This document shows, piece by piece, positions 16,189 through 24,950 of a stretch of 64,000 nt of DNA. The translations under genes and the position numbers were made by a program. Location: NCBI GenBank assembly GCA_937885695.1, contig CALABP010000071.1, forward strand, positions 1 to 64,000, given 5' to 3'. Origin of the DNA: DTU089 sp002440045 (GTDB lineage: Bacteria > Bacillota > Clostridia > Oscillospirales > Acutalibacteraceae). The notes beneath the pieces were generated by a model, which had not been told where the DNA came from, ran no database searches, and was given only the letters and a program-made list of their open reading frames with translations. Each line of letters starts with the position of its first letter. The first letter of the stretch is position 1.

Positions 16189-16616
16189 TGTTATTGCCTA
16201 AAAGAGTTAAATATCGTCGTGTTCAGAGAGGCCGTCTTAAAGGTGCCGCTCACAGAGGAACGGAAGTTAACTACGGTGATTTCGGTCTCCAGGCTCTCGA
16301 ACCCGCATGGATAACCTCAAATCAAATCGAGGCAGCCCGTATTGCTATGACAAGATATATCAAGCGTGGCGGTCAGGTTTGGATAAAAATCTTCCCGGAT
16401 AAGCCGATTACACAGAAACCGGCTGAAACCCGAATGGGTTCCGGTAAAGGTTCGCCCGAGTATTGGGTAGCCGTCGTAAAGCCCGGCAGAATTATGTTCG
16501 AGATTGGCGGCGTCAGCGAGGAGCTTGCTCGCGAGGCTATGCGTCTTGCAGCTAACAAGCTTCCTATAAAGTGCAAATTCGTTTGCAAAGCAGAACAGGA
16601 TGGTGACAAGCAATGA
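16188..16616 (+). CDS. rplP: 50S ribosomal protein L16
   Basis: Binds near the A-site tRNA elbow and organises 23S rRNA. The 142-residue product starts MLLPKRVKYRRVQRGRLKG and carries the conserved RIAMTRYIKRGGQVWIKIFP block and the RMGSGKGSPEYWVAVVKPG loop. Overlaps rpsC upstream and rpmC (ATGA) downstream. Confidence 0.97.
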   Translation: MLLPKRVKYRRVQRGRLKGAAHRGTEVNYGDFGLQALEPAWITSNQIEAARIAMTRYIKRGGQVWIKIFPDKPITQKPAETRMGSGKGSPEYWVAVVKPGRIMFEIGGVSEELAREAMRLAANKLPIKCKFVCKAEQDGDKQ

Positions 16617-16816
16617 AAGCAAGTGAATTAAGAAAGCTCTCTCAGGCAGAGTTGGATGCTAAACTCCTTGAACTGAAGAAAGAACTCTTTAACCTGCGTT
16701 TCCAGCAAGCCATCAATCAGCTTGACAACCCGATGAGAATAAGTGCCGTTAAAAAGGACATCGCAAGAGTAATGACAGTTATTCGCGACGTTCAGCTTCA
16801 CGGTCAGAATTCTTGA
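16613..16816 (+). CDS. rpmC: 50S ribosomal protein L29
   Basis: Small helical-hairpin protein at the tunnel exit next to L23. The 67-residue product starts MKASELRKLSQAELDAKL; KKELFNLRFQQAINQLDNP is the diagnostic block. ATGA overlap with rplP. Confidence 0.96.
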   Translation: MKASELRKLSQAELDAKLLELKKELFNLRFQQAINQLDNPMRISAVKKDIARVMTVIRDVQLHGQNS

Positions 16817-16834
16817 GTACGGAGGGCAAATTAA

Positions 16835-17092
16835 ATGAGTGAAAGAAATTTAAGAAAGACCCGTGTCGGCATCGTAACAAGCGATAAAATGGATAAGACA
16901 GTTGTCGTATCCGTTAAGGACAGGGTACAGCATCCGCTTTATAAAAAGATTGTCAATCGCACAATTAAGTTCAAAGCTCACGACGAGAACAACGAGTGCG
17001 GAATTGGCGACCGTGTTATGATTATGGAAACACGTCCTTTGTCAAAAGACAAAAGATGGCGTGTAGCAGAAATAATTGAGAAGGCTAAATAA
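16835..17092 (+). CDS. rpsQ: 30S ribosomal protein S17
   Basis: OB-fold primary 16S rRNA-binding protein. The 85-residue product has the usual RKTRVGIVTSDKMDKTVVV opening and the FKAHDENNECGIGDRVMIME core. Confidence 0.97.
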   Translation: MSERNLRKTRVGIVTSDKMDKTVVVSVKDRVQHPLYKKIVNRTIKFKAHDENNECGIGDRVMIMETRPLSKDKRWRVAEIIEKAK

Positions 17093-17119
17093 TTTAGCCG
17101 GCAGAAGGAGGCAGACACT

Positions 17120-17488
17120 GTGATACAGCAGCAGAGTTACCTCAAGGTAGCCGACAACACGGGCGCAAAAGAAATTATGTGCATCCGCGTTTTGGGCGGT
17201 TCCGGCAAGAGGTATGCCAATATCGGTGATGTTATCGTAGCAAGCGTTAAGAAAGCATCACCCGGTGGCGTTGTAAAAAAAGGTGAAGTTGTAAAGGCTG
17301 TCGTTGTTCGCACAGTAAGCGGTGTTCGCCGTGAAGACGGCACTTACATCCGCTTCGATGAAAACGCAGCAGTTATCATCAAAGAAGATAAAAACCCGAA
17401 GGGTACCCGTATATTCGGGCCTGTAGCAAGAGAGCTTCGTGAGAAAGATTACCTCAAGATACTTTCTCTTGCTCCGGAAGTACTTTAA
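17120..17488 (+). CDS. rplN: 50S ribosomal protein L14
   Basis: Interface protein of the 50S subunit that contacts 16S helix 14. The 122-residue product starts with GTG and MIQQQSYLKVADNTGAKEIM; it ends with FGPVARELREKDYLKILSLA, both canonical. SD aaggagg lies 10 nt upstream. Confidence 0.97.
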   Translation: MIQQQSYLKVADNTGAKEIMCIRVLGGSGKRYANIGDVIVASVKKASPGGVVKKGEVVKAVVVRTVSGVRREDGTYIRFDENAAVIIKEDKNPKGTRIFGPVARELREKDYLKILSLAPEVL

Positions 17489-17503
17489 TGGGAGGTTCCG
17501 ACA

Positions 17504-17830
17504 ATGAGTAATAAAGTTCACGTCAAAACAGGCGACGAAGTTATTGTCATTCAGGGCAAGGACCGCGGCAAAAAAGGCAAGGTACTTCAGGTATCTCCCT
17601 CAGAAGGTAAGGTTATTGTTGAAGGCATCAACATCGTTTCCAAGCATGTAAAACCCCGTCAGATGGGCGAGCCCGGCGGAATCCTCAAGGCAGAAAGCGC
17701 ACTTTATGCCGACAAGGTTCAGCTTATTTGCCCCAAATGCGGCAAAGCCACACGCGTAGGCCACGCATTTGACGACAAGGGTAAAAAAGTAAGAGTCTGC
17801 AAGAATAAAGATTGCAAGGCTCAGTTTTAA
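17504..17830 (+). CDS. rplX: 50S ribosomal protein L24
   Basis: Assembly-initiating 50S protein with a KOW motif (GDEVIVIQGKDRGKKGKVLQ). The 108-residue product also shows VEGINIVSKHVKPRQMGEPG. Its C-terminus has two CxxC-like pairs (CPKCGKATRVG and CKNKDC), a possible zinc site known from some bacterial L24 proteins. Confidence 0.96.
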   Translation: MSNKVHVKTGDEVIVIQGKDRGKKGKVLQVSPSEGKVIVEGINIVSKHVKPRQMGEPGGILKAESALYADKVQLICPKCGKATRVGHAFDDKGKKVRVCKNKDCKAQF

Positions 17831-17846
17831 GGGAGGAACATAACGA

Positions 17847-18389
17847 ATGGCAGCAAGACTTAAAGAAGTTTACAAGTCTGAGGTTGCTCCTCAGCTTATG
17901 AAAAAGTTCGGCTACAAGAGCGTTATGCAAATCCCGAAGCTTGATAAAATCGTTATAAACGTTACATCAGGCGAGATTCGCGATAATTCAAAAGCTCTTG
18001 AAGCAATTATCAGTGATATTAAGCAGATTACCGGTCAGACTCCCGTTGTTTGCAAAGCAAAAAAATCAGTTGCTAACTTCAAACTCCGTGAGGGTATGGA
18101 CATCGGCGCAAAGGTTACTCTTCGCGGTGACCGTATGTACGAGTTCCTTGACAGATTTTTCAATCTTGCTCTCCCGCGCGTAAGAGACTTCCGCGGAATC
18201 AATCCCAACTCTTTCGACGGCAGAGGCAACTACTCTTTGGGCATCAAGGAGCAGCTTATATTCCCTGAAATCGAGTATGACAAAATCGACAAAGTTCGCG
18301 GTATGGATATTACCTTTATCACTACCGCAAATACAGACGAAGAAGGCCGCGAGTTACTTTCACTTCTCGGCGCTCCGTTTGCGAGATAA
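17847..18389 (+). CDS. rplE: 50S ribosomal protein L5
   Basis: Binds 5S rRNA in the central protuberance. The 180-residue product opens ARLKEVYKSEVAPQLMKKF and holds the L5 signature around KARKSVANFKLREG-like residues (KAKKSVANFKLREGMDIGAK). The C-terminal block SLGIKEQLIFPEIEYD is typical. Confidence 0.97.
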   Translation: MAARLKEVYKSEVAPQLMKKFGYKSVMQIPKLDKIVINVTSGEIRDNSKALEAIISDIKQITGQTPVVCKAKKSVANFKLREGMDIGAKVTLRGDRMYEFLDRFFNLALPRVRDFRGINPNSFDGRGNYSLGIKEQLIFPEIEYDKIDKVRGMDITFITTANTDEEGRELLSLLGAPFAR

Positions 18390-18400
18390 GGAGGGTCATC

Positions 18401-18586
18401 GTGGCTAAAACATCTATGAAAGTTAAGCAGGCGAGACCTGCTAAGTACTCAACAAGACAGCATAACAGATGCAAAATCTGTGGCAGACCGCACGCCTATC
18501 TTCGCAAATACGGTGTATGCCGTATCTGCTTCAGGGAGCTTGCTCATGCAGGCCAGATTCCCGGTGTTAAGAAGGCAAGCTGGTAA
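18401..18586 (+). CDS. rpsZ: 30S ribosomal protein S14, zinc-binding type Z
   Basis: Short (61 aa) zinc form of S14 in the 30S head. Two CxxC pairs, in CKICGRPHAYLRKYGVCRIC, mark the zinc-ribbon version typical of Firmicutes. The start is GTG, with SD aggagg 7 nt upstream. No zinc-free S14 paralogue is visible in the window. Confidence 0.97.
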   Translation: MAKTSMKVKQARPAKYSTRQHNRCKICGRPHAYLRKYGVCRICFRELAHAGQIPGVKKASW

Positions 18587-18615
18587 AGAGCGATTGCAAA
18601 AGGAGGAAACACGGT

Positions 18616-19014
18616 ATGCAGATTACTGATTCAATTGCTGATATGCTTACAAGAATCCGTAACGCTAACTCAGCAAAGCACGATACAGTGCAGATTCCCG
18701 CATCCAACATCAAGAAGGCAATTGCTCAGATTCTTGTTGATGAGGGTTATGTAAAAAGCTTTAAGGTAATCGAAGACGGCAAACAGGGCGTTATAGAGAT
18801 TGCTCTCAAATACGGCCCCAACAAGTCCCAGGTTATCACAGGGCTTCGCAGAGTTTCCAAGCCCGGACTCCGCATTTATTCGAATTGTGAAGATATGCCC
18901 CGCGTACAAAACGGTCTTGGCATAGTAATCCTTTCGACTTCAAAGGGCATTATGACAGATAAGGACGCTCGCAAAGCCAACGTCGGCGGCGAAGTTCTTG
19001 CATACATCTGGTAA
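18616..19014 (+). CDS. rpsH: 30S ribosomal protein S8
   Basis: Central-domain 16S-binding protein; in E. coli it represses the spc operon. The 132-residue product starts MQITDSIADMLTRIRNANSA and ends with the family signature GIVILSTSKGIMTDKDARK. Confidence 0.97.
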   Translation: MQITDSIADMLTRIRNANSAKHDTVQIPASNIKKAIAQILVDEGYVKSFKVIEDGKQGVIEIALKYGPNKSQVITGLRRVSKPGLRIYSNCEDMPRVQNGLGIVILSTSKGIMTDKDARKANVGGEVLAYIW

Positions 19015-19027
19015 GGAGGTACAGTAT

Positions 19028-19573
19028 ATGTCACGTATAGGCAGAATGCCGATTGCCGTTCCGGCAGGCGTTGATGTCAAGATAGACGGCAGCACTGTTA
19101 CCGTTAAGGGCCCCAAGGGTACTCTTACCAGAACAGTCAACAGCAACATGAACGTCGCTCTTGACAACGGCGTGATAACAGTATCACGCCCCGATGATTC
19201 AAAAGAAAACCGTTCGCTTCACGGTCTTACCCGCACGCTTGTTGCCAATATGGTTCACGGCGTAAGCGAGGGCTTCTCTAAGGAGCTTGAGATTAACGGT
19301 ATCGGCTACCGTGCAGCTAAACAGGGCAAAGACCTTGTTATGAACATAGGTTATTCACATCAGGTCACTGTTTCGGAAGTTGACGGCATCACAATTGATG
19401 TTCCCGCTCCCAACAAAATAGTTATTTCCGGTCCTGATAAGCAAAAGGTTGGTCAGTTTGCTTCGGAAGTCAGGGGCAAAAGACCTCCCGAGCCTTACAA
19501 GGGTAAAGGCATCAAGTATGTTGATGAAGTTATCCGCCGCAAGGAAGGCAAGGCCGGTAAGGGCGGCAAATAA
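19028..19573 (+). CDS. rplF: 50S ribosomal protein L6
   Basis: 50S protein near the factor-binding site. The ATG at 19028 (181 aa) is chosen: taaggaggt lies just upstream and MSRIGRMPIAVPAGVDVKID is the standard N-terminus; a GTG... frame extending to 18998 would run through rpsH. The C-terminal signature is RGKRPPEPYKGKGIKYVDE. Confidence 0.97.
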   Translation: MSRIGRMPIAVPAGVDVKIDGSTVTVKGPKGTLTRTVNSNMNVALDNGVITVSRPDDSKENRSLHGLTRTLVANMVHGVSEGFSKELEINGIGYRAAKQGKDLVMNIGYSHQVTVSEVDGITIDVPAPNKIVISGPDKQKVGQFASEVRGKRPPEPYKGKGIKYVDEVIRRKEGKAGKGGK

Positions 19574-19604
19574 TCCCTGAATTCGATAAAGAGGTGAAGA
19601 AATA

Positions 19605-19964
19605 ATGGTACAAAGACCGAACACTAATAAAGCAAGGGTTCAGCGTCATAAAAGAGTACGCGGCAAAATCAGCGGAACTGCTGAGTGCCCCAGACTCAAT
19701 GTATTCCGTTCTCTTCAGCATATTTATGCTCAGTTGATAGACGACGTTAACGGCGTAACGCTCGTTTCGGCTTCAACTGTTGAGAAAGATTTCAAGGATT
19801 ACGGCGGAAATAAGGACGCAGCCTTTACAGTAGGCAAGTTATTGGCAGAACGCGCAGCGGAAAAGAACATTAAAGACGTTGTTTTCGACCGCGGCGGTTA
19901 CATCTATCACGGCCGTGTAGCGAGCTTGGCCGAAGGCGCCCGTGAGGGCGGCCTCAATTTCTGA
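19605..19964 (+). CDS. rplR: 50S ribosomal protein L18
   Basis: 5S rRNA-binding protein. The 119-residue product contains KRVRGKISGTAECPRLNVFR and the C-terminal FDRGGYIYHGRVASLAEGAR block, both diagnostic. Confidence 0.97.
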   Translation: MVQRPNTNKARVQRHKRVRGKISGTAECPRLNVFRSLQHIYAQLIDDVNGVTLVSASTVEKDFKDYGGNKDAAFTVGKLLAERAAEKNIKDVVFDRGGYIYHGRVASLAEGAREGGLNF

Positions 19965-19981
19965 GAAAGGGAGGAATTACT

Positions 19982-20488
19982 TTGGCTAAATTTGAAGCTG
20001 CTCAGAAGGATTCTGAGTTCCAGGAGAGAGTCGTCGCTATAAACCGCGTTTCTAAGACGGTTAAGGGCGGCAGAATCATGAAATTCTCTGCTCTCGTTGT
20101 TGTCGGCGACGGCAACGGTACTGTCGGTTTTGGTTTGGGTAAATCAAACGAAGTTCCGGATGCTATCCGCAAAGGCCTTGAAGATGCTAAGAAAAATCTC
20201 GTTAAGGTTTCCCTTAAGGGCTCAACCATTCCTCACGAGGTTATCGGTAAATTCGGCGCAGGCGTTGTTCTTCTTAAACCCGCTGCACCCGGTACCGGTG
20301 TTATTGCAGGCGGTCCTGTCCGTGCTGTTGTTGAAACAGTCGGCATTAAGGACATTCGTGCAAAGGCTCTTCGTTCAAACAATCCCTGCAATGTAGTAAG
20401 AGCTACTATGGACGGACTTAAACAGCTTCGTAATGTTGAAGAGGTTGCTAACATTCGCGGCAAATCCGTTAAGCATTTTAAAGATTAA
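19982..20488 (+). CDS. rpsE: 30S ribosomal protein S5
   Basis: Accuracy-related 30S protein, with S4 at the ram interface. The 168-residue product begins at TTG, with SD gggagg upstream. It carries KTVKGGRIMKFSALVVVGDG and GRGVGFGLGKSNE-like VGFGLGKSNEVPDAIRKGLE, the S5 RNA-binding block. Confidence 0.97.
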   Translation: MAKFEAAQKDSEFQERVVAINRVSKTVKGGRIMKFSALVVVGDGNGTVGFGLGKSNEVPDAIRKGLEDAKKNLVKVSLKGSTIPHEVIGKFGAGVVLLKPAAPGTGVIAGGPVRAVVETVGIKDIRAKALRSNNPCNVVRATMDGLKQLRNVEEVANIRGKSVKHFKD

Positions 20489-20502
20489 GGAGGGCGGTCA
20501 AT

Positions 20503-20682
20503 ATGGCAAATGTCAATGTTAAGCTCGTAAAGAGCCTCATAGGTTGCAAAAAGGATCAGATTGCTACCGCCTATGCATTAGGCCTTCATAAAATTGGTGA
20601 TGTATCCTCTCAGCCGGATAATCCCCAGACGAAGGGCAAAATCAACAAGATTTCTCATCTTGTTGAGGTAACTGAAGAATAA
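20503..20682 (+). CDS. rpmD: 50S ribosomal protein L30
   Basis: 59-residue protein encoded between rpsE and rplO. It starts ANVNVKLVKSLIGCKKDQ and contains ALGLHKIGDVSSQPDNPQ, the usual L30 pattern (K.S.IG.......LGL.k......D.p...G...K...LV). SD aaggaggg lies upstream of the ATG at 20503. It is the expected gene at this locus. Confidence 0.95.
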   Translation: MANVNVKLVKSLIGCKKDQIATAYALGLHKIGDVSSQPDNPQTKGKINKISHLVEVTEE

Positions 20683-20699
20683 GCAAGGAGGTGCAAAAT

Positions 20700-21143
20700 A
20701 TGAAGCTTCACGAGCTTTCACCCGCAGCAGGTTCCAAAAAATCCGTTAAGAGGATAGGCAGAGGTCCTGCTTCCGGTCAGGGTAAAACCGCCGGTAAGGG
20801 TCACAAAGGCCAGAAGGCACGTGCCGGCCGCGGTATGCGCCCCGGCTTTGAAGGCGGTCAGATGCCCTTGCAGAGACGCCTTCCCAAAAGAGGTTTTGTT
20901 AATATTTTCGGCAAGGAGTTCGCTATTGTAAACGTAGCTGCCCTTGAGGACAGATTTGAGGACGGAGCAGTCATTGATATTGACGCTCTTAAAGCCGCAG
21001 GTCTTGTTAACAACACACTTGACGGTGTTAAACTGCTTGCTCACGGCGATGTCACTAAGAAATTCACTGTCAAAGTAAATGCTTATTCTGATGCAGCCAA
21101 GGCAAAAATTGAGGCTGCCGGAGGAAAGGCAGAGGTGATTTGA
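20700..21143 (+). CDS. rplO: 50S ribosomal protein L15
   Basis: Late-assembly 50S protein. The ATG at 20700 (147 aa, MKLHELSPAAGSKKSVKRIG) is chosen: aaggaggt lies 8 nt upstream; a GTG at 20691 overlaps the SD. The basic glycine-rich N-terminal loop (GKTAGKGHKGQKARAGRGMR) is diagnostic. secY follows after 1 nt. Confidence 0.97.
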   Translation: MKLHELSPAAGSKKSVKRIGRGPASGQGKTAGKGHKGQKARAGRGMRPGFEGGQMPLQRRLPKRGFVNIFGKEFAIVNVAALEDRFEDGAVIDIDALKAAGLVNNTLDGVKLLAHGDVTKKFTVKVNAYSDAAKAKIEAAGGKAEVI

Positions 21144-21144
21144 A

Positions 21145-22488
21145 GTGTTTAAGACTCTTGCCAATGCATGGAAAATCCCCGATTTAAGAAAGAAAATCTT
21201 ATTTACCGTATTCATCGTAGTTATATTCAGAATCGGCGCCAATATTCCGGTTCCGTTCATAAGCATTCCCGCAACGGGTCTTATAGACGCTTCAAGCGGC
21301 ACAACGTTTTTGAACTATTTAAGTATGATGACCGGTGACGCATTTAACTACGGCACAATCTTTGCGCTTTCAATCACACCCTACATCAACAGCTCGATTA
21401 TCATTCAGCTTTTGACCGTAGCAATTCCCGCCCTTGAAAGACTTTCAAAAGAGGGCGAAGAAGGCAGAAAGAAAATCGCTTCGATTACCCGCTATGTTAC
21501 AATCGCCCTCGGTATTCTTCAGAGTGTTGCGTACTTCATCTACCTCAATGCGAAAAAATATGTGCTTTACACAGGCTCATCAACATTCCCGAAGATTTTC
21601 CAGGGCCTCGTTATAATTGCCGTTCTTACGGCAGGTACGGCTCTCGTTATGTGGCTCGGCGAGCAGATTAACGACAAGGGCATAGGAAACGGTATTTCAA
21701 TTATACTTTTTGCAGGTATTGTTTCGCGTATCCCCACCGAAATGACTTCTCTCTTCAGCACAAACCCGAAGGTTGGAAGCTATTTCTCAAGAGGCGGCGC
21801 TTACTACTTCCTTGCTCCGTTTGTTCTTGTTTGCTACATCCTTATGGTTGCTTACATCGTTTGGATGGATAACGCAGAACGCAGAATCCCCGTACAGTAT
21901 GCAAAGCGCGTTGTCGGCCGCAAGATGTACGGCGGTCAGAGCACTCATATTCCGATTAAGGTTAATATGAGCGGCGTTATGCCGATAATCTTTGCAAGCT
22001 CCATTCTTTCAATCCCGCCGACGGTTCAGATGTTCGTCGCAAGCAAGATTAAAGACGGCGGCTTCTGGGATAAATTCTTCGGCTGCTTTGATACAAAGAG
22101 CGTCGTTTACGGCATACTCTATTTCCTTTTAATAATCTTCTTTGCATATTTCTATGCGGCTATTCAGTACAACCCCGTAGAAATGGCAAACAACATCCGC
22201 AAAAACAGCGGTATGATTCCGGGTATCCGTCCCGGCAAGCCCACTTCCGATTACATCGGAAAGATAATTTCGAGAATAATCCTCCTCGGAGCGCTTCTGC
22301 TCAGCGTAGTTGCACTTTTCCCGACGGTATTTTCTCAGATTACATCTTTGGTGCTTTCAAAAGACGGAGGTATGAATATCTCTCTCGGCGGTACTTCGAT
22401 AATAATTCTTGTCGGTGTTGCGCTTGAGACCGTTCAGCAGCTTGAAAGCCAGATGATGCTTCGTCATTATAAGGGCTTCCTTGATTGA
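21145..22488 (+). CDS. secY: Protein translocase subunit SecY
   Basis: Channel subunit of the Sec translocon in the cytoplasmic membrane. The 447-residue product has about ten hydrophobic segments. Signature blocks: ALSITPYINSSIIIQLLTV (TM2 plug region) and QYAKRVVGRKMYGGQSTHIP in the cytosolic loop, plus the C-terminal GLEQQLESQ-like ETVQQLESQMM. The start is GTG 21145 with gaggtga upstream in the rplO tail. Encoded in spc order, followed by adk. Confidence 0.97.
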   Translation: MFKTLANAWKIPDLRKKILFTVFIVVIFRIGANIPVPFISIPATGLIDASSGTTFLNYLSMMTGDAFNYGTIFALSITPYINSSIIIQLLTVAIPALERLSKEGEEGRKKIASITRYVTIALGILQSVAYFIYLNAKKYVLYTGSSTFPKIFQGLVIIAVLTAGTALVMWLGEQINDKGIGNGISIILFAGIVSRIPTEMTSLFSTNPKVGSYFSRGGAYYFLAPFVLVCYILMVAYIVWMDNAERRIPVQYAKRVVGRKMYGGQSTHIPIKVNMSGVMPIIFASSILSIPPTVQMFVASKIKDGGFWDKFFGCFDTKSVVYGILYFLLIIFFAYFYAAIQYNPVEMANNIRKNSGMIPGIRPGKPTSDYIGKIISRIILLGALLLSVVALFPTVFSQITSLVLSKDGGMNISLGGTSIIILVGVALETVQQLESQMMLRHYKGFLD

Positions 22489-22504
22489 TAAGTGAGGTTA
22501 AATA

Positions 22505-23137
22505 ATGAGAATTATTTTTCTTGGTGCTCCCGGTGCCGGCAAAGGCACTCAGGCGGAGATAATAGCTGCAAAGCTTAATATTCCTACTGTTTCGACGGGC
22601 AACATCATTCGTGAGGCGCTCAAAAACGGAACAGAAATGGGCCTTAAGGCCAAGGCGTACACAGAGGCAGGCAAGCTTGTTCCCGATGATGTCGTAATCG
22701 GCATCATCAAGGAAAGGCTCGCTAAAGAGGATTGCAAAGAGGGCTTCATTCTTGACGGCTTCCCCAGAACAATTCCTCAGGCCGAGGCGCTTGATAAAAT
22801 GGGCATTGTTATCGACAAGGTTGTCGATATTGATGTTCCCGACGAAAGCGTAGTAAACAGAATGTCCGGCAGACGCGTTTGCAAAGATTGCGGTGCTTCG
22901 TACCACATCGAAAACAAACCCTCAAAGGTTGAGGGCAAATGCGACGCCTGCAACGGCGAGCTTTATATCCGCAAGGATGACGCTCCCGAGACGGTGCTTG
23001 ACAGACTTAAAGTTTACCACGAACAAACCGAACCGTTAAAGGATTATTACAAAGAGTGCGGAAAGCTTCGCACCGTATCCGGTACCGCTCCCATTGAGGA
23101 GATTACCGCAGAAATCCTTAAGGTATTGGAGGATTAA
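22505..23137 (+). CDS. adk: Adenylate kinase, zinc-lid type
   Basis: Catalyses ATP + AMP to 2 ADP. The 210-residue protein has the P-loop GAPGAGKGTQ, the DGFPRT motif and LIDRMSGRR-like NRMSGRRVC. The lid domain has four cysteines in two pairs (CKDCGASYH and CDACNGEL), so it binds structural zinc, as in many Gram-positive adenylate kinases. It sits between secY and map in the usual order. Confidence 0.97.
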   Translation: MRIIFLGAPGAGKGTQAEIIAAKLNIPTVSTGNIIREALKNGTEMGLKAKAYTEAGKLVPDDVVIGIIKERLAKEDCKEGFILDGFPRTIPQAEALDKMGIVIDKVVDIDVPDESVVNRMSGRRVCKDCGASYHIENKPSKVEGKCDACNGELYIRKDDAPETVLDRLKVYHEQTEPLKDYYKECGKLRTVSGTAPIEEITAEILKVLED

Positions 23138-23139
23138 GC

Positions 23140-23889
23140 ATGATAGTGCTGAAAAATGAGCGCGAAATCAAGCAGATGCTTTTAGCGTGCAGGATATCCG
23201 CCGAAGCACTACAGGTGGCGGGAAGAGCAGTTGAACCGGGTGTTTCAACCTGGGAAATCGACAAAATCGTGCGTAATTTTATAGAGAGCAAGGGCGCAAA
23301 ACCCACTTTCCTTAATTACAACGGTTTTCCTGCCTCCGCATGCATTTCCATAAACGACGAAGTCATTCATGGTATTCCCGATAAGGCGCACATATTGCGG
23401 GCGGGCGACATAGTTAGTATCGACCTCGGAGCCTTTATCGACGGATACACCGGCGACACTGCCGCCACTTTTGCCTGCGGAGACATTTCACCCGAGGCAA
23501 AGCGGCTGATTGAAACTACCGAACAAAGCCTCTATCTGGGCATTGAAAAGGCAGTTCCGGGCGGCAGGCTCGGCGATATCGGATTTGCTGTTCAGCATTA
23601 TTGCGAAGAACGCGGATACGGTGTTGTAAGGGAATATACTGGTCACGGCGTTGGCCGTCACCTTCATGAAGACCCCGCGGTACCCAATTACGGAACTCCC
23701 GGCAGGGGCGTGCGTTTGGTACCCGGCATGACAATCGCCATTGAACCCATGATTAATGGGGGTACAGCTTCTGTAAAGACGCTGTCAAACGGCTGGACGA
23801 TTAAAACCGCCGACGGCAAACTTTCAGCGCATTTCGAGCACAGCGTCGCTATAACAAGCGACGGCCCGCTGATTATGACCAAGCTTTGA
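23140..23889 (+). CDS. map: Methionine aminopeptidase, type I
   Basis: Removes the initiator methionine from nascent proteins. The 249-residue product shows all five metal ligands in context: Asp in SIDLGAFIDGYTGD (two), His in TGHGVGRHLHEDP, Glu in IEPMINGG and Glu in FEHSVAIT. It lacks an N-terminal extension. The gene starts 2 nt after adk. Confidence 0.96.
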   Translation: MIVLKNEREIKQMLLACRISAEALQVAGRAVEPGVSTWEIDKIVRNFIESKGAKPTFLNYNGFPASACISINDEVIHGIPDKAHILRAGDIVSIDLGAFIDGYTGDTAATFACGDISPEAKRLIETTEQSLYLGIEKAVPGGRLGDIGFAVQHYCEERGYGVVREYTGHGVGRHLHEDPAVPNYGTPGRGVRLVPGMTIAIEPMINGGTASVKTLSNGWTIKTADGKLSAHFEHSVAITSDGPLIMTKL

Positions 23890-23894
23890 GCGCT

Positions 23895-24134
23895 ATGGAG
23901 CGCGGCAGAGTTGTCCGCTCGCTTAAAGGGCGGAATAAAGGCAAATCGGCTGTTGTTCTGAGCGTCGAAGGCAACGCGGCTTTTATAGCCGACGGAAAAG
24001 AATATAAGCTTGCAAAGCCTAAGCTTAAAAATATTAAGCACCTTGAGCCTTGCGATGTTATTCTTAATGAATCCGACTTTGCGTTTGACTCTCGGCTCAG
24101 AAAAAAGCTCAACGGAATTAATGGCAACTGTTAA
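23895..24134 (+). CDS. KOW-domain RNA-binding protein (L14e-like)
   Basis: A 79-residue basic protein with an N-terminal KOW motif (GRVVRSLKGRNKGKSAVVLS) and a second half ending in DSRLRKKLNGING. Related KOW proteins sit at this place between map and infA in many Clostridia. An RNA-binding or ribosome-associated role is inferred from fold and location only. The ATG at 23895 is preferred to a TTG at 23886 within the map stop region; neither has a strong SD, so translation is probably coupled to map. Confidence 0.75.
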   Translation: MERGRVVRSLKGRNKGKSAVVLSVEGNAAFIADGKEYKLAKPKLKNIKHLEPCDVILNESDFAFDSRLRKKLNGINGNC

Positions 24135-24154
24135 TCATTTGGGAGGTATTTGTT

Positions 24155-24373
24155 ATGTCGAAAGACGATATGATCGAAGTTGAGGGCACTGTTATCGAAG
24201 CTTTACCCAATGCAACGTTTCAGGTTCAACTCGAAAACGGTCATAAAATTTTAGGTCACATTTCGGGAAAGCTTCGAATGAACTACATTCGTATTCTTCC
24301 CGGCGACAAGGTTACTGTGGAGATGTCTCCTTACGACCTTACGCGTGGCCGTATCACTTGGCGTTCAAAATAA
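24155..24373 (+). CDS. infA: Translation initiation factor IF-1
   Basis: OB-fold factor that binds the 30S A site during initiation. The 72-residue product starts MSKDDMIEVEGTVIEALPNA and contains GHISGKLRMNYIRILPGDKV, both canonical. SD gggagg precedes it. Confidence 0.97.
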   Translation: MSKDDMIEVEGTVIEALPNATFQVQLENGHKILGHISGKLRMNYIRILPGDKVTVEMSPYDLTRGRITWRSK

Positions 24374-24411
24374 TAATATTAGGCAAAAGCTGAATTTTAG
24401 GAGGTATTCTA

Positions 24412-24525
24412 ATGAAAGTCAGACCTTCTGTCAAGAAAATTTGCGAAAAATGCAAGATAATCAAGCGCAAGGGAAAAGTAATGGTAATCTGTGAAAATCC
24501 TAAGCACAAACAGCGTCAGGGCTAA
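24412..24525 (+). CDS. rpmJ: 50S ribosomal protein L36
   Basis: 37-residue zinc-type L36: MKVRPSVKKICEKCKIIKRK, then a Cys and a His completing the zinc ribbon (CEKC...C....H). It lies between infA and rpsM, as expected; SD aggaggt is 7 nt upstream. Confidence 0.96.
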   Translation: MKVRPSVKKICEKCKIIKRKGKVMVICENPKHKQRQG

Positions 24526-24563
24526 TCCCTGCGTAAACCAATTTTTGGAGGTGCAACTGACAA

Positions 24564-24932
24564 ATGGCGCGTATTTCAGGTGTTGATTTACCAAGAGATA
24601 AAAGAGTCGAGGTCGGTCTTACTTATATTTTCGGTATAGGCCGCAAAACGGCAAGCGACATTATTGCAGCTACAGGTGTCAATCCCGACACAAGAGTCAA
24701 GGACCTTTCCGAAGACGATGTAGCAAAATTACGTGAATATATCGATCACCATGTTAAAGTAGAAGGCGACCTTCGTCGTGAGACAGCCTTTGATATCAAG
24801 AGACTTGTTGAAATCGGTTGCTATCGCGGTGTTCGTCACCGCAAAGGACTTCCCGTAAGAGGTCAGCGTTCAAAGACCAATGCGCGTACACGCAAAGGTC
24901 CCAAGAAGACGATAGCTAACAAGAAGAAATAA
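24564..24932 (+). CDS. rpsM: 30S ribosomal protein S13
   Basis: 30S head protein bridging to L5 and tRNA. The 122-residue product starts ARISGVDLPRDKRVEVGLTY and ends with the basic block RGQRSKTNARTRKGPKKT. Confidence 0.97.
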   Translation: MARISGVDLPRDKRVEVGLTYIFGIGRKTASDIIAATGVNPDTRVKDLSEDDVAKLREYIDHHVKVEGDLRRETAFDIKRLVEIGCYRGVRHRKGLPVRGQRSKTNARTRKGPKKTIANKKK

Positions 24933-24950
24933 GTCGAAGGAGGTATTTGA